39,661 nucleotides of DNA from a virus. The stretch spans positions 1-39,661 of IMG/VR virus record IMGVR_UViG_3300032083_003038; one strand, given 5' to 3'. Numbering within the stretch: the first letter of the stretch is position 1; every line of letters starts with the position of its first letter. The position numbers and the translations under genes were made by a program. The notes beneath the pieces were generated by a model. That model was not told the origin of the DNA. It did not search any database and saw only the letters and a list, made by a program, of their open reading frames with translations. Shown here piece by piece: positions 8,128 through 16,351 of the stretch.

Positions 8128-8574
8128 ATGTACTCAAGAGTTGCGAATTCAAAAACCGTCCGTCACTCAAACGCTGTTGCTGCCGGGCAAACTACAATTA
8201 CGCCCAGCGCGGGAATCGACACGCAAGGCTACAGCCATTGCCGATTCATCGTTTTATGGGGCACGATCACTGCGACAGGCGTACAGAGCGCCAAAGTGCA
8301 GCAATCGAGCGACGATGGCGTGGCGGACACCTTTGCCGATTTGACAGGAACAAGTGTTTCTGTCGCCGACGATGACGATAACAAAATGACGATCATCGAC
8401 ATAAACAATCCTGCAGAGCGTTATCTGAAGTGCATTATCAGCCGTGCGACTGCGGACTCCGTCGTTGACGGTATCATCGCGATACTGTCACGCCACGACA
8501 CGGCGCCAACTGCCCAAGATTCAACCGTCCAGGGGTGGGAGCAGCACGATCAGCCCGCTGAGGGCACGGCATAA
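8128..8574 (+). CDS. Beta-rich virion protein, possible head decoration
   Basis: 148 residues, with GAGG upstream of the ATG. Composition is rich in Thr, Val, Ser and Asp with alternating strands (FIVLWGTITATGVQSAKVQQ; RYLKCIISRATADSVVDG), as in small decoration proteins or minor head fibres. It lies between the capsid gene and the joining genes and is followed by a terminator. Function inferred from position and composition only. Confidence 0.6.
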   Translation: MYSRVANSKTVRHSNAVAAGQTTITPSAGIDTQGYSHCRFIVLWGTITATGVQSAKVQQSSDDGVADTFADLTGTSVSVADDDDNKMTIIDINNPAERYLKCIISRATADSVVDGIIAILSRHDTAPTAQDSTVQGWEQHDQPAEGTA

Positions 8575-8606
8575 CTGTGAAGCACTAGCGCCTCGGCGCG
8601 TCCTGC

Positions 8607-8647
8607 GACCTAGCTCGGCGAGCACTATCACCAGAGCTAGGTCTTTT
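8607..8647 (+). terminator. Rho-independent terminator
   Basis: A perfect 10-bp stem, GACCTAGCTC at 8607-8616 with GAGCTAGGTC at 8634-8643, a 17-base loop, and TTTT right after. It would reduce transcription after the capsid and decoration genes, giving high capsid output relative to the tail genes. Confidence 0.8.
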
Positions 8648-8660
8648 CGGAGCCAAATAT

Positions 8661-9014
8661 ATGGCCTTACGTAGCACGACGGAGGTTTTTGACACGGTCA
8701 CCAAGCGGACCATAGGTGTCAAAAACAAAACGGTCACGCCTGGTGGAAATAACTACCAGCGGGGACGACTGACAGTTGGAACGTCCGAGGAAACCATCAG
8801 CGTCGATACGGACATTGGAGATTTGGGGATTTGTTCCTTTGTCAATCACGACGCGACGAATTTCGTCAGCATCGGTATCGCGACAGGTTCCTACATGATT
8901 GAGCTTGAGCCGGGGCACGGGGATAAGATTTTTGCCGCTCGTGCCTTGACAGAGTTTTTTGTTCTCGCCGATACCGCGGCCGTCGAGTTGGAATACGAGT
9001 TCAACGAAAGGTAA
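8661..9014 (+). CDS. Small virion protein
   Basis: 117 residues, first gene after the 8607 terminator. It is strand-rich (RLTVGTSEETISVDTDIGDLG, then FVSIGIATGSYMIELEPGHG and a C-terminal VELEYEFNER) and looks like a small structural subunit. No family recognised. It sits between the decoration-like gene and the head-tail connector, which suggests a head or neck role. Confidence 0.6.
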   Translation: MALRSTTEVFDTVTKRTIGVKNKTVTPGGNNYQRGRLTVGTSEETISVDTDIGDLGICSFVNHDATNFVSIGIATGSYMIELEPGHGDKIFAARALTEFFVLADTAAVELEYEFNER

Positions 9015-9021
9015 ATCCGCC

Positions 9022-9687
9022 GTGGTGGTCCTTGAACGTCGCTCAGCATTTGACAGCAGCGTTAGGAGCTACAACGCTACCGTCGTCTGCCCGGCCGACG
9101 TGCTACCGATCCACATGGAAGACGCGCGTTCCGCAATTCGTATGGTATCGTCGGCACACGATGACGAGTTGGAATTGCTCATCGAGGCTGCCAGGGAATA
9201 CATTGAAGGTCGAAACAACATTACGCTCGTTTCGACGCAATACAGTTGGGTCTTGCCAGATTGGGACCAACAGCGTGCGGAAGACGGCGTGATCAGGATC
9301 ATGCTTCCCCGTGGACCAGCGCAGCGTGTTGACTCGGTTGATTACTTTGATACTGACGACGTCGCCGTTGCAAAGGATGCGAACTGGTTTAGCACGAACT
9401 TCGACTTGATCGTTGACGAATACATGCCGGGAATCGTTGTTCAAAAACCAAATGTAACGCTTCCGAGCATATCGCAACGAGACAACGCGATTACGATCAC
9501 GTGGACCGCTGGTTTTGGCGACGACCCGGAAGACGTACCGTCAACTCTGCGTCACGCGATCAGGGTGTTGATTGCACACTGGTTTGAACATCCCGAGGCT
9601 GTGATTACGGGGACCATTAGCAGTGCAATTGAACTGTCGTTGAATTCTCTTTTAGCACGCTACCACACGGGTAAATACATCAACTGA
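9022..9687 (+). CDS. Head-tail connector, gp6-like
   Basis: 221 residues from the GTG at 9022, which has AAAGG about 10 bases before it; no ATG occurs before position 9115. After a short lead the protein follows the HK97 gp6 pattern: an acidic helix (DDELELLIEAAREYIEGRNN), a Trp-rich strand (YSWVLPDW), LPRGPAQRVDSVDYFD, then a helical end (TLRHAIRVLIAHWFEHPE ... LNSLLARYHTG). Such proteins form the ring below the portal. Followed by the head closure gene. Confidence 0.8.
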   Translation: MVVLERRSAFDSSVRSYNATVVCPADVLPIHMEDARSAIRMVSSAHDDELELLIEAAREYIEGRNNITLVSTQYSWVLPDWDQQRAEDGVIRIMLPRGPAQRVDSVDYFDTDDVAVAKDANWFSTNFDLIVDEYMPGIVVQKPNVTLPSISQRDNAITITWTAGFGDDPEDVPSTLRHAIRVLIAHWFEHPEAVITGTISSAIELSLNSLLARYHTGKYIN

Positions 9688-9697
9688 GTAGTCATCG

Positions 9698-10078
9698 ATG
9701 GCAATCGGAAAACGCCGAACATATTTGACGATACAGGAAAAGGACGCTGACGAGGATTTCCCGTTCAATGAAAGTCCGGGACATTGGCGAGACTTTTGGA
9801 ACGTACTATGCAAGCTGGAACCGCTCAGCGGTGTTGAATCACCGATCGCCAACCAAACGACTGAACTCCTTACGCACCGCATCGAAATGACATGGGAACC
9901 AAAACTCGATGAGCTTAGGTCGGACATGAGGGGCATCGTCGCCGGTCCCATCAGTTATCGGATTTTCAATTTCAGATCAGATGCGAATATCGATACGAAA
10001 AACAGAACCGTCATCGTGATGGCCGTCGAAGGTAGACCGGAGGACAGGCGTCGATATGAGCCGCAAACCGTCGCATGA
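9698..10078 (+). CDS. Head closure / head-tail adaptor protein
   Basis: 126 residues with the features of the Phage_H_T_join family (SPP1 gp16-like): a short basic N terminus, WRDFWNVLCKLEPLSG, THRIEMTWEP, and DMRGIVAGPISYRIFNF. These proteins plug the connector after packaging. The stop overlaps the next start by four bases (ATGA). Confidence 0.8.
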   Translation: MAIGKRRTYLTIQEKDADEDFPFNESPGHWRDFWNVLCKLEPLSGVESPIANQTTELLTHRIEMTWEPKLDELRSDMRGIVAGPISYRIFNFRSDANIDTKNRTVIVMAVEGRPEDRRRYEPQTVA

Positions 10079-10506
10079 TCGCGAAAACGTTAATTCAGTT
10101 TTTAAAGGGACAGATACCGAGCGTCGGCGACCGCTGGTACTTTGGACGGAGGCCGGAAACGATTGTCGGTGTTACGGGGACTTTGGAGTATCGACAGAAT
10201 GCGGGGATGTACGACTTGGACGGAGAGGTGGAGGTTGCTGATCCGACTATCGATTTAAGTCTGTGGGCCGTTGGCCCCGATGCCCCGAACGACATCGAAA
10301 ACGCTTACGAAGACTTGAGGATACTACTAAGCGGATTTACGGGTTGCATGGGACAAACGGAAATTTTCGGTTGCACAATCGAATTTGGCTCGCGGCAACA
10401 AAATATACCACCGCAAAACGAAAGCGACTTGTGGACGTTCCGGAAGATAATGGGAATTCGTATCACTCATGAGCAGGAACGGACAACATGGCCGCTGTCG
10501 GCGTGA
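10075..10506 (+). CDS. Probable tail terminator / tail completion protein
   Basis: 143 residues in an ATGA overlap with the head closure gene. The middle is strand-rich (GEVEVADPTIDLSLWAVG) followed by a helix (DIENAYEDLRILLSGF) and a final strand (IMGIRITHEQERTTWPL). Position and layout fit the small protein that caps the tail tube at the head end. No exact family match. Confidence 0.55.
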   Translation: MIAKTLIQFLKGQIPSVGDRWYFGRRPETIVGVTGTLEYRQNAGMYDLDGEVEVADPTIDLSLWAVGPDAPNDIENAYEDLRILLSGFTGCMGQTEIFGCTIEFGSRQQNIPPQNESDLWTFRKIMGIRITHEQERTTWPLSA

Positions 10507-10949
10507 GTATCACGGGAGTCAAGGAGATAGATCGCGCTCTCATGGAATTCGAGCGCAAAGCGAAGAACAAGGCCATACGCACGGCAGCGCGGGAAGCGGC
10601 GCGCGATGTTCAGCGGGAAGCCGTCATACTCGCACCACACCACACCGGTGCACTAGAACGAGCGATACGTGTTCGCGGTGCGAAAAAAAGAGCTGGTCGC
10701 GGTCGGGATGTGATCGGCGCGAGCATAGTAGTCGGCGAAGGATTCTTCGCTGGAGACACGTTCTATGCTGGGTTTTTGGAATTTGGAACGCGAGAGCGAT
10801 TTCACCAGTCTGGGAAAAGCACGGGGCGGATTGAACCTGGAGTGTTTGATTTTTTGCGGCAAGCACTTTTCACGAACACGCAGCGGGTATTGCAGACGTT
10901 CAGGCGGGCCCTGATTCGAATCGTCGTTAACACACGCGGTAAGAGGTAA
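10488..10949 (+). CDS. HK97 gp10-like neck or tail protein
   Basis: 153 residues. The family pattern is clear: VSITGVKEIDRALMEFERKAKNK, a basic helix (AAREAARDVQREAVILAP) and HHTGALERAIRVRGAKK, then FYAGFLEFGTRER, the hallmark of HK97 gp10-type tail-completion proteins. It overlaps the preceding gene by 19 bases. Confidence 0.85.
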   Translation: MAAVGVSITGVKEIDRALMEFERKAKNKAIRTAAREAARDVQREAVILAPHHTGALERAIRVRGAKKRAGRGRDVIGASIVVGEGFFAGDTFYAGFLEFGTRERFHQSGKSTGRIEPGVFDFLRQALFTNTQRVLQTFRRALIRIVVNTRGKR

Positions 10950-10951
10950 GC

Positions 10952-11362
10952 ATGGCCATTCGCACTGGAAATACGGGAACTTTGGTTTTTGCAACCTCCG
11001 CATGGGTCGGCAAGATAACGAGAATCGCTGGATTGAGTCGGCGTTATCAGGCGCTGAATAAGAGCATATTGTCCGACACTGACCACGAAGTGTACGAACG
11101 CGGCGACCTTAAAGACTTCGATGCGATCGAATGCCAAATATTCTGGGATCAGGATGACTTACCGCCTTTTGGGTCTGCCAAGGAAACGGTCACGATAACG
11201 TATCCTCCGTCGTCGCACACAACGGACGGAACGATTGCCGGTGAGGGCTGGATAGAGGAAGAAGTCATGGGACAGATGGCAAACAACGAGATGATGGCGG
11301 GGTCAGTAACGATACGATTCACGGGCGGGACCGATCTGACAGTAACCGAAGGCATACCGTAA
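10952..11362 (+). CDS. Major tail tube protein
   Basis: 136 residues just after the gp10-like gene and just before the tail chaperones, the usual slot for the tube subunit. Features: KITRIAGLSRRYQALNKSILSDTD, FEC-like strand AIECQIFWDQDDLPPF, a segment ETVTITYPP, and GEGWIEEEVMGQMANNEMMAGSVTIRFTG, which matches the common tail tube pattern of a final beta strand on intrinsic polymer contacts. Confident by position, moderate by sequence. Confidence 0.7.
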   Translation: MAIRTGNTGTLVFATSAWVGKITRIAGLSRRYQALNKSILSDTDHEVYERGDLKDFDAIECQIFWDQDDLPPFGSAKETVTITYPPSSHTTDGTIAGEGWIEEEVMGQMANNEMMAGSVTIRFTGGTDLTVTEGIP

Positions 11363-11695
11363 ATGGCAGACGACGTCGTGGAAGTAGTTGTCAAGCGATT
11401 GACAGGAAAGAACAAGGGTTCAAATCATACTGTCGAATACGACGTCTTTCGTGTATTTGTCGTCGAGCTCGTACACGACACAGCCACGCGGCACAACTTG
11501 CGTCAAGAGCGATTCGTCGGTTATGCGTCAGAGAAAAACGAGCTGATCCTGATTCTTGAACCTATCAGCCAGTCGGAAGTCGAGGCCATTAGGTCAGCTG
11601 TTCAGAGAACGCTTGGCGAGCCAAAGCTGCGAGAGATCAAATGGAGAGTTTCAGACACCGAAGATGAACTACGCTTCAAGAAATCAGTTTGTTGA
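11363..11695 (+). CDS. Small tail-region protein
   Basis: 110 residues, start directly after the tube gene stop. Mixed strands and helices (VVEVVVKRLTG; YDVFRVFVVELV; LILILEPISQSEVEAIRSAVQRTLG). No family recognised. Its end overlaps the chaperone gene start at 11664, so it belongs to the tail operon. Confidence 0.6.
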   Translation: MADDVVEVVVKRLTGKNKGSNHTVEYDVFRVFVVELVHDTATRHNLRQERFVGYASEKNELILILEPISQSEVEAIRSAVQRTLGEPKLREIKWRVSDTEDELRFKKSVC

Positions 11696-12044
11696 GATTG
11701 CGGCACGGGACCGACGGTATGAGGATGTCCTGATCGACGGGGTCACGAGTCGTGTACGAAGTCTGACGGAATCGGAATTAGCTGAAGCGTTGGGACAACC
11801 GACGAATGCTGCCGAGCGTGCAACTTTAATACGGCTGATGGTTGTCGACGGGGAAGGCAACACGATATTTCGTGAAGGTGACGAAGAGTCAATCATTGCG
11901 GGAACACCAGCAGAGGTATCGGCGCCGTTATTTGACGCTTGCCAGAAACACCTACTGAACACGATAAAAAAAAAGAACTCGGGGAATGGGACCTTATTAG
12001 GCACGAACTCGCCTACCAATTCGGAGAACCAGATCCCGACGTGA
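11664..12044 (+). CDS. Tail assembly chaperone, gpG-like
   Basis: 126 residues from the ATG at 11664 (a longer frame upstream shadows the preceding gene). Content fits gpG-like chaperones: a short N-terminal region, VRSLTESELAEALG, AAERATLIRLMVVD, and acidic middle. The gene ends in a Lys run followed by a low-complexity Asn/Thr/Ser tail, as expected when a shorter product is made from a slippery site. It sits just before the tape measure gene. Confidence 0.75.
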   Translation: MNYASRNQFVEIAARDRRYEDVLIDGVTSRVRSLTESELAEALGQPTNAAERATLIRLMVVDGEGNTIFREGDEESIIAGTPAEVSAPLFDACQKHLLNTIKKKNSGNGTLLGTNSPTNSENQIPT

Positions 12045-12169
12045 TGATGTCCCGAATGCATGCCGGTCAGCTGTTGCGATGGGTCGAATTTCTCTTCCAG
12101 CGCAAAGAATTACAAAGCGGCAAACGTTGGATGTCTGTGGACGAGCACGCTCGACAGATGTTTTCATGA
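11664..12169 (+). CDS. Tail assembly chaperone, gpGT-like -1 frameshift product
   Basis: If ribosomes slip back one base at the A run at 11966-11974, the gpG frame continues into a second frame to the TGA at 12167-12169, giving about 168 residues. The second frame encodes KKKELGEWDLIRHELAYQFG, then DPDVMMSRMHAGQLLRWVEF, a normal-looking T domain with no start codon of its own in a sensible place. The relation of the frames is exactly -1. This is the classical lambda G/GT arrangement, in which the fusion recruits the tube protein to the tape measure. Confidence 0.75.
11966..11974 (+). promoter_or_regulatory. Slippery site for programmed -1 frameshift
   Basis: Nine A bases followed by G. In the gpG frame they read ATA AAA AAA AAG, which gives an A AAA AAA heptamer at 11966-11972 where both tRNAs can re-pair after slipping one base back. 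The resulting frame is open to 12169. A GGGG run lies 6 bases past the A run; no strong stem was found after it. Confidence 0.7.
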
Positions 12170-12179
12170 AGACTAACCA

Positions 12180-13250
12180 ATGGCGATCATCGGTGAACTC
12201 GCTGTCAACATTGTTGCACGCACCAAGCAACTTTCGGCCGGTCTTAGAAAGACACGTACGGAGTTGGGCGGTATCAGAAAAGGCTTCGGAGACGTCACGA
12301 AATCGATTCGTGCGTTTTCATCGATCGGCCTTGGCATCGGCGGCGGACTCTCCATAGCCGGATTCGCGGCATCAATCAAAGAGAGTTCTGAGCGAATCGA
12401 CCAGCTAGCTAAAACGTCCCAAAAGCTGGGTATCTCTACTCAGGCGTTGGCGGGTTTGCAGGTTGCCGCTGACCGAACGGGGGTCGAGGTCAGGAAGCTG
12501 GAAACCGGCCTGCAACGGATGGTGAGACGCGTTGCCGAGGCTGCACAGGGAACGGGCGAAGCACGCAACGCGATCGCCGAACTAGGCCTCGACGCAAAGC
12601 GCTTGAACGCTTTAAGTCCTGACCAGCAGTTTCAAGAGATTGCAACTGCAATGCAGGGGATTTCTCAGCAATCAGACAAGGTCCGTTTGGCGTTTAAGTT
12701 GTTCGATGCTGAGGGAGTCGACTTGCTCCGTACGCTTTCAGTCGGAGCGACAGGACTCGAGGACTTTCGCAAAGAAGCTGAAAAGTTGGGTCTTGCTGTT
12801 TCCGCTGACGAAGCTGCAAAAGTTGAAAAGTTCAACGATGCCATTTCAGCGTTGCGTCAATCGTTTCAGGGCTTGTCCAGTAGGATACTCATCAGCCTAG
12901 CTCCAGGTGTATCGGAGACTATCGAGGGACTACTGATCGCGATTGATCGGGCGTCCGGGGGACCAGAACAACGCGGCGCAGCACAGAGACAGGGCAGGAC
13001 AATCACGCGCGGGGCACAAGAGGGATTGATACCAAATATTGGTCCGGCTTTAGAAAGAGCGTTTACGAATCTGTTTTTTGGTGGCTTTGGTGGACAGAAT
13101 GCGGCCGGATTAACTGACCGCGAAAGGCAGAGGCAAGCCGCAGCTAACCGACAGGTCATCGACGAGCTACGGCAACAACGACGGATACAACTACAGCAGC
13201 TCGCGCTGATGTCGCAACAACAACCCACAGAAATCGTAGCAATACCATAA
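12180..13250 (+). CDS. Tape measure protein, unusually short
   Basis: 356 residues, mostly helical, directly after the chaperones. The N terminus (MAIIGELAVNIVARTKQLSAGLRKTR) is typical of tape measure proteins, followed by a Gly-rich hydrophobic segment (about residues 46-64), then ERIDQLAKTSQKLGISTQAL, a pattern seen in many of them. The C-terminal quarter is Gln/Arg-rich helix. At roughly 0.15 nm per residue this predicts a tail of about 50 nm. No peptidase domain is seen. Confidence 0.85.
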   Translation: MAIIGELAVNIVARTKQLSAGLRKTRTELGGIRKGFGDVTKSIRAFSSIGLGIGGGLSIAGFAASIKESSERIDQLAKTSQKLGISTQALAGLQVAADRTGVEVRKLETGLQRMVRRVAEAAQGTGEARNAIAELGLDAKRLNALSPDQQFQEIATAMQGISQQSDKVRLAFKLFDAEGVDLLRTLSVGATGLEDFRKEAEKLGLAVSADEAAKVEKFNDAISALRQSFQGLSSRILISLAPGVSETIEGLLIAIDRASGGPEQRGAAQRQGRTITRGAQEGLIPNIGPALERAFTNLFFGGFGGQNAAGLTDRERQRQAAANRQVIDELRQQRRIQLQQLALMSQQQPTEIVAIP

Positions 13251-13255
13251 CGACG

Positions 13256-14131
13256 ATGGCCGTCACTTCATGCAGTTTTCACGTGCGAGACTTCCCCAAG
13301 CGAGCGGTGTTTTCATCGCCAGCATCCTCGGTATACGTGGATTCGTACTTAATTATCACTGACGATCCAACAGACGATCAGTTTACCGTTGCTGGACAGG
13401 CAACTTTCACGGGTCCGAACGAATTACCAGGTGTCGGTGAAGAGTTTCCGACTGATGGCAATTCGTTTGTGCGGCGTATTGAGTTGACGCAGACGCGTGA
13501 AAATTCGACACACTGGATAGCGATTGTCACGTATGAACCGCGTCAACCGGGAGAATTCTTCGACGCCAACCCTCTCGACCGTCCAGTCCGCGATCACTGG
13601 GAATACCGTGAAGTTGAGGAAACCAGAAATCGTGACAAAGACGGGAACATCATTCTCAACAACGCGGGAATGCCGTTTCCTGATCCGATCGTTGTGAATC
13701 GCAGCGAGTCGTTACTCGTACTGAAAAAGAACTACGCGACACGAGCAGAGATCGACACGCTCAACGCGACATTCCACGATACGGTGAATGACGCTACTTG
13801 GTATTCTCAACCCGCGAAGACTTGGAGGTATCTCCACACCACAAGCAGCGAAGTGCAAACGGAAAATGGCTTCGATTTTTACGACGGCGTGACACGTATA
13901 CAGTTCGATCCTGACGGTTGGGACTGGAATCTAACCGAGGAAGGCTTCGAGCACTTGAACGCAGCAGCTGGCGACCTGGTACGCCCGGTCGATAACAATG
14001 GCCTGCAAATGATACAGCCCGTTAAGCTGGCTGCTGACGGAACGCGTGCCGCTGACGGAGCGGCGGCCATAAACACGACCGTCGCGATATTCACTCCAGT
14101 CGATTACACGACGATGGGTCTTGGTGGTTGA
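13256..14131 (+). CDS. Tail-tip or baseplate protein
   Basis: 291 residues right after the tape measure. Mostly strands: TSCSFHVRDFPKRAVF, a PGVGEEFPTDGNSFVRRIEL segment, then a Trp/Tyr-rich middle (RPVRDHWEYREVEE; TWYSQPAKTWRYLHTT) and a C-terminal PVKLAADGTRAADG, which is seen in virion proteins that end in a short loop. Position suggests a distal tail or hub protein. No domain firmly recognised. Confidence 0.6.
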   Translation: MAVTSCSFHVRDFPKRAVFSSPASSVYVDSYLIITDDPTDDQFTVAGQATFTGPNELPGVGEEFPTDGNSFVRRIELTQTRENSTHWIAIVTYEPRQPGEFFDANPLDRPVRDHWEYREVEETRNRDKDGNIILNNAGMPFPDPIVVNRSESLLVLKKNYATRAEIDTLNATFHDTVNDATWYSQPAKTWRYLHTTSSEVQTENGFDFYDGVTRIQFDPDGWDWNLTEEGFEHLNAAAGDLVRPVDNNGLQMIQPVKLAADGTRAADGAAAINTTVAIFTPVDYTTMGLGG

Positions 14132-15990
14132 TGGCAGAGTTTGATACGGAAACAGCCATGAGGATCGGGCGCGCTGCGTTTAACGCAGAGCAACGGATAA
14201 AGTTGCGCCATTTCCGAAAAGAACGCAGGGATATTCCGGGTACTCTCCAGTATCCAACGTTGGGATTTGCTGACGGCAACATTGCCGAGGGGGCGACCGG
14301 CAGCGTGTTTTTGGCGATCGGTTCCACGCCAGGGAGTGAATCCGCCGGCGCGAATACCAGGACGATAGTCAACAGGACGGGGCGCACTATTTGGGACGGT
14401 GCAGCGGTCGTTATCGAACACACGTCGCTCGAAGAGGCTGCGGCTGTGAATTGGTACGCGGTCCGGAGCGACTCGGCGTCCATGGCATTCGGCACCGCCG
14501 CCGGGAACGTCTCGGAAGGTGCAACCGGATCGCTGACGTCCGTCTCAGCGATCGACGGCCACTACAGCCCTACAACGCTGACGTACCGGGTAAAGGAAGG
14601 CTCAACGGAGACATCGCAAAACGTCTTAGTGTTATGGAACGAGGGTGCTAGCGAATGGCAACATTTCTGTTGCGTTGGCGGTTCCCCTTCAATGGACATC
14701 GCTTTTAAAATCAGCGATGCCGATACAACGACCGGTCAATTTGACGATAAGGTCAGTGGTAACGTTGCCGCAAGTACGTTTGTCGCGGCTGAGGACTTGG
14801 GCATCGATTGGGAGATCGTCAACGCAGCTGCCGACGAACAGGCGCAATTCTTTTACGACATGTCTGGAACAGCAAGCTACTCGGCTGGTACGTTTGAATG
14901 GATCGCGAAAGATGCGTCTGACAACGTGCGAATGTTCAGCCCAGCAGACGGTTATACCCATGACGGTGTACGCGATTTGCCGATAGCGGTTGATGCCGCG
15001 TCGACAACTGGAGAAGCACAATTCGGCATCGACGCAAGCGCGATACAAGATTACTCGACGTCAAAATTCCAGTTTCCAGGTCACTACGGCGCAGGGGATT
15101 GGGGATGGTTTGAGTTTGAGACGTCACCGGGAAACCTTGACAGTTCACCGCAAGAGCCCCGCGATACAAGCGAAGATATTTTGATGTCGTGGGAGATAGA
15201 CGCCGCAGATTTCAAAATACAGATATTCCTAGACGCCGACGAAATTGACAACGCAGCCGGATACGAATCCCACACTCCAGCACATCCAGAGAACCTCGCA
15301 CACAATTCAAGCGGTGAGCCCATTTGGCGGAATTACGCTGACTATCAGGAAAGCGAAACCTACAACGCAAGCAACCATATTCCCGTATGGATGACTGAGG
15401 AAGACGGGACGGGGGGATCCGGGAGTGGGTCACAAGCTCGTCTGTATATTGATCCCGACGGAGTACCGGGAACCGATCCGGCTAGCGGCGAGACAACTGC
15501 CGTATCTATCGAATTTCCGTCGAATGCGTTTAAGCAAACGCTGATTGATCCGGCTAGCGGCGGCATCGAGGTAAATGCGACTGTTAGCAGTACAACGATG
15601 GCAGCGGTGAACCTCACGACTGCCCAAGGACCAAGCGAGCACACAAGTCCGGATGGTGTCAATGAACATATTACATTGGAGCGGAACGGTCTGTGGATGG
15701 TCATCTTTTCAGGTACGATTGAATCCGCAGGCGGAACCGGTACCGATAGACACGGAGCAGCTAACATTGAATTGTTTGACGCAACCGGTTCTGTCGTTCT
15801 CGACAGCAAGCAGATTGATCACTTTAGTGTTAACAGTTCCTTCATTCAGCAGGATGCCACGCTGCTTGCGAGAATTGACATTTCAGCCGATACAGACATC
15901 GAGTTGCGGGCACAGAAAAACGCAGGCGGTGATGAGAGCTATACGATTCTTGGTGTACTTCACGCCGTTTGGACGGGCGACCCTGATTAA
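14131..15990 (+). CDS. Large tail protein with C-terminal jelly-roll-like domain
   Basis: 619 residues from the ATG at 14131. Two similar segments occur near the N terminus (GNIAEGATGSVFL and GNVSEGATGSLTS, about 75 residues apart), suggesting a small tandem domain. The middle is strand-rich with many Trp and acidic residues. After a Gly/Ser-rich linker (about 420-440) the last 115 residues (HTSPDGVNEHITLERNGLWM and on to TDIELRAQKNAGG) resemble C1q/TNF-like trimeric tip domains of phage fibres. Likely a baseplate or side-fibre protein. Confidence 0.6.
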   Translation: MAEFDTETAMRIGRAAFNAEQRIKLRHFRKERRDIPGTLQYPTLGFADGNIAEGATGSVFLAIGSTPGSESAGANTRTIVNRTGRTIWDGAAVVIEHTSLEEAAAVNWYAVRSDSASMAFGTAAGNVSEGATGSLTSVSAIDGHYSPTTLTYRVKEGSTETSQNVLVLWNEGASEWQHFCCVGGSPSMDIAFKISDADTTTGQFDDKVSGNVAASTFVAAEDLGIDWEIVNAAADEQAQFFYDMSGTASYSAGTFEWIAKDASDNVRMFSPADGYTHDGVRDLPIAVDAASTTGEAQFGIDASAIQDYSTSKFQFPGHYGAGDWGWFEFETSPGNLDSSPQEPRDTSEDILMSWEIDAADFKIQIFLDADEIDNAAGYESHTPAHPENLAHNSSGEPIWRNYADYQESETYNASNHIPVWMTEEDGTGGSGSGSQARLYIDPDGVPGTDPASGETTAVSIEFPSNAFKQTLIDPASGGIEVNATVSSTTMAAVNLTTAQGPSEHTSPDGVNEHITLERNGLWMVIFSGTIESAGGTGTDRHGAANIELFDATGSVVLDSKQIDHFSVNSSFIQQDATLLARIDISADTDIELRAQKNAGGDESYTILGVLHAVWTGDPD

Positions 15991-16006
15991 ACTGTAGTGG
16001 AAAATT

Positions 16007-16351
16007 ATGACCAATCCAGGTCGACATATCGATATTGACGTCGTGTTCGGCGATGGCTGGACCGACTTTATCCAGCTGTTTGACGAAAACGACGATCCAA
16101 TGAAACTGGTGGCGCTAGGTGCCACATCTCGGATTGTCGTTGTCGACGCCGACGGTGGTCTGGTGGCCGACCTGACGGACGCAAACGGCAAGTTAGTCAT
16201 TACAAACGATGGCAAAATTACGATTGCTCACACGTGGGATCAACGGTTCGTAGAAGCTGATTGGACGTGGTTCGTAACGTTTGGCGGTTTTCGTGATACG
16301 TTGTTTTACGGTCGGGCCATCATGGACCCTGTTGCGGGTGACGATCTCTGA
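16007..16351 (+). CDS. Small baseplate-like protein
   Basis: 114 residues, strand-rich (HIDIDVVFGDGWTDFIQLFD; SRIVVVDADGGLVADL; ADWTWFVTFGGFRDTLFYG). It resembles the Ig-like N-terminal unit of baseplate upper proteins that hold fibres. The stop overlaps the next start by one base, tying it to the fibre gene behind it. Confidence 0.55.
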   Translation: MTNPGRHIDIDVVFGDGWTDFIQLFDENDDPMKLVALGATSRIVVVDADGGLVADLTDANGKLVITNDGKITIAHTWDQRFVEADWTWFVTFGGFRDTLFYGRAIMDPVAGDDL

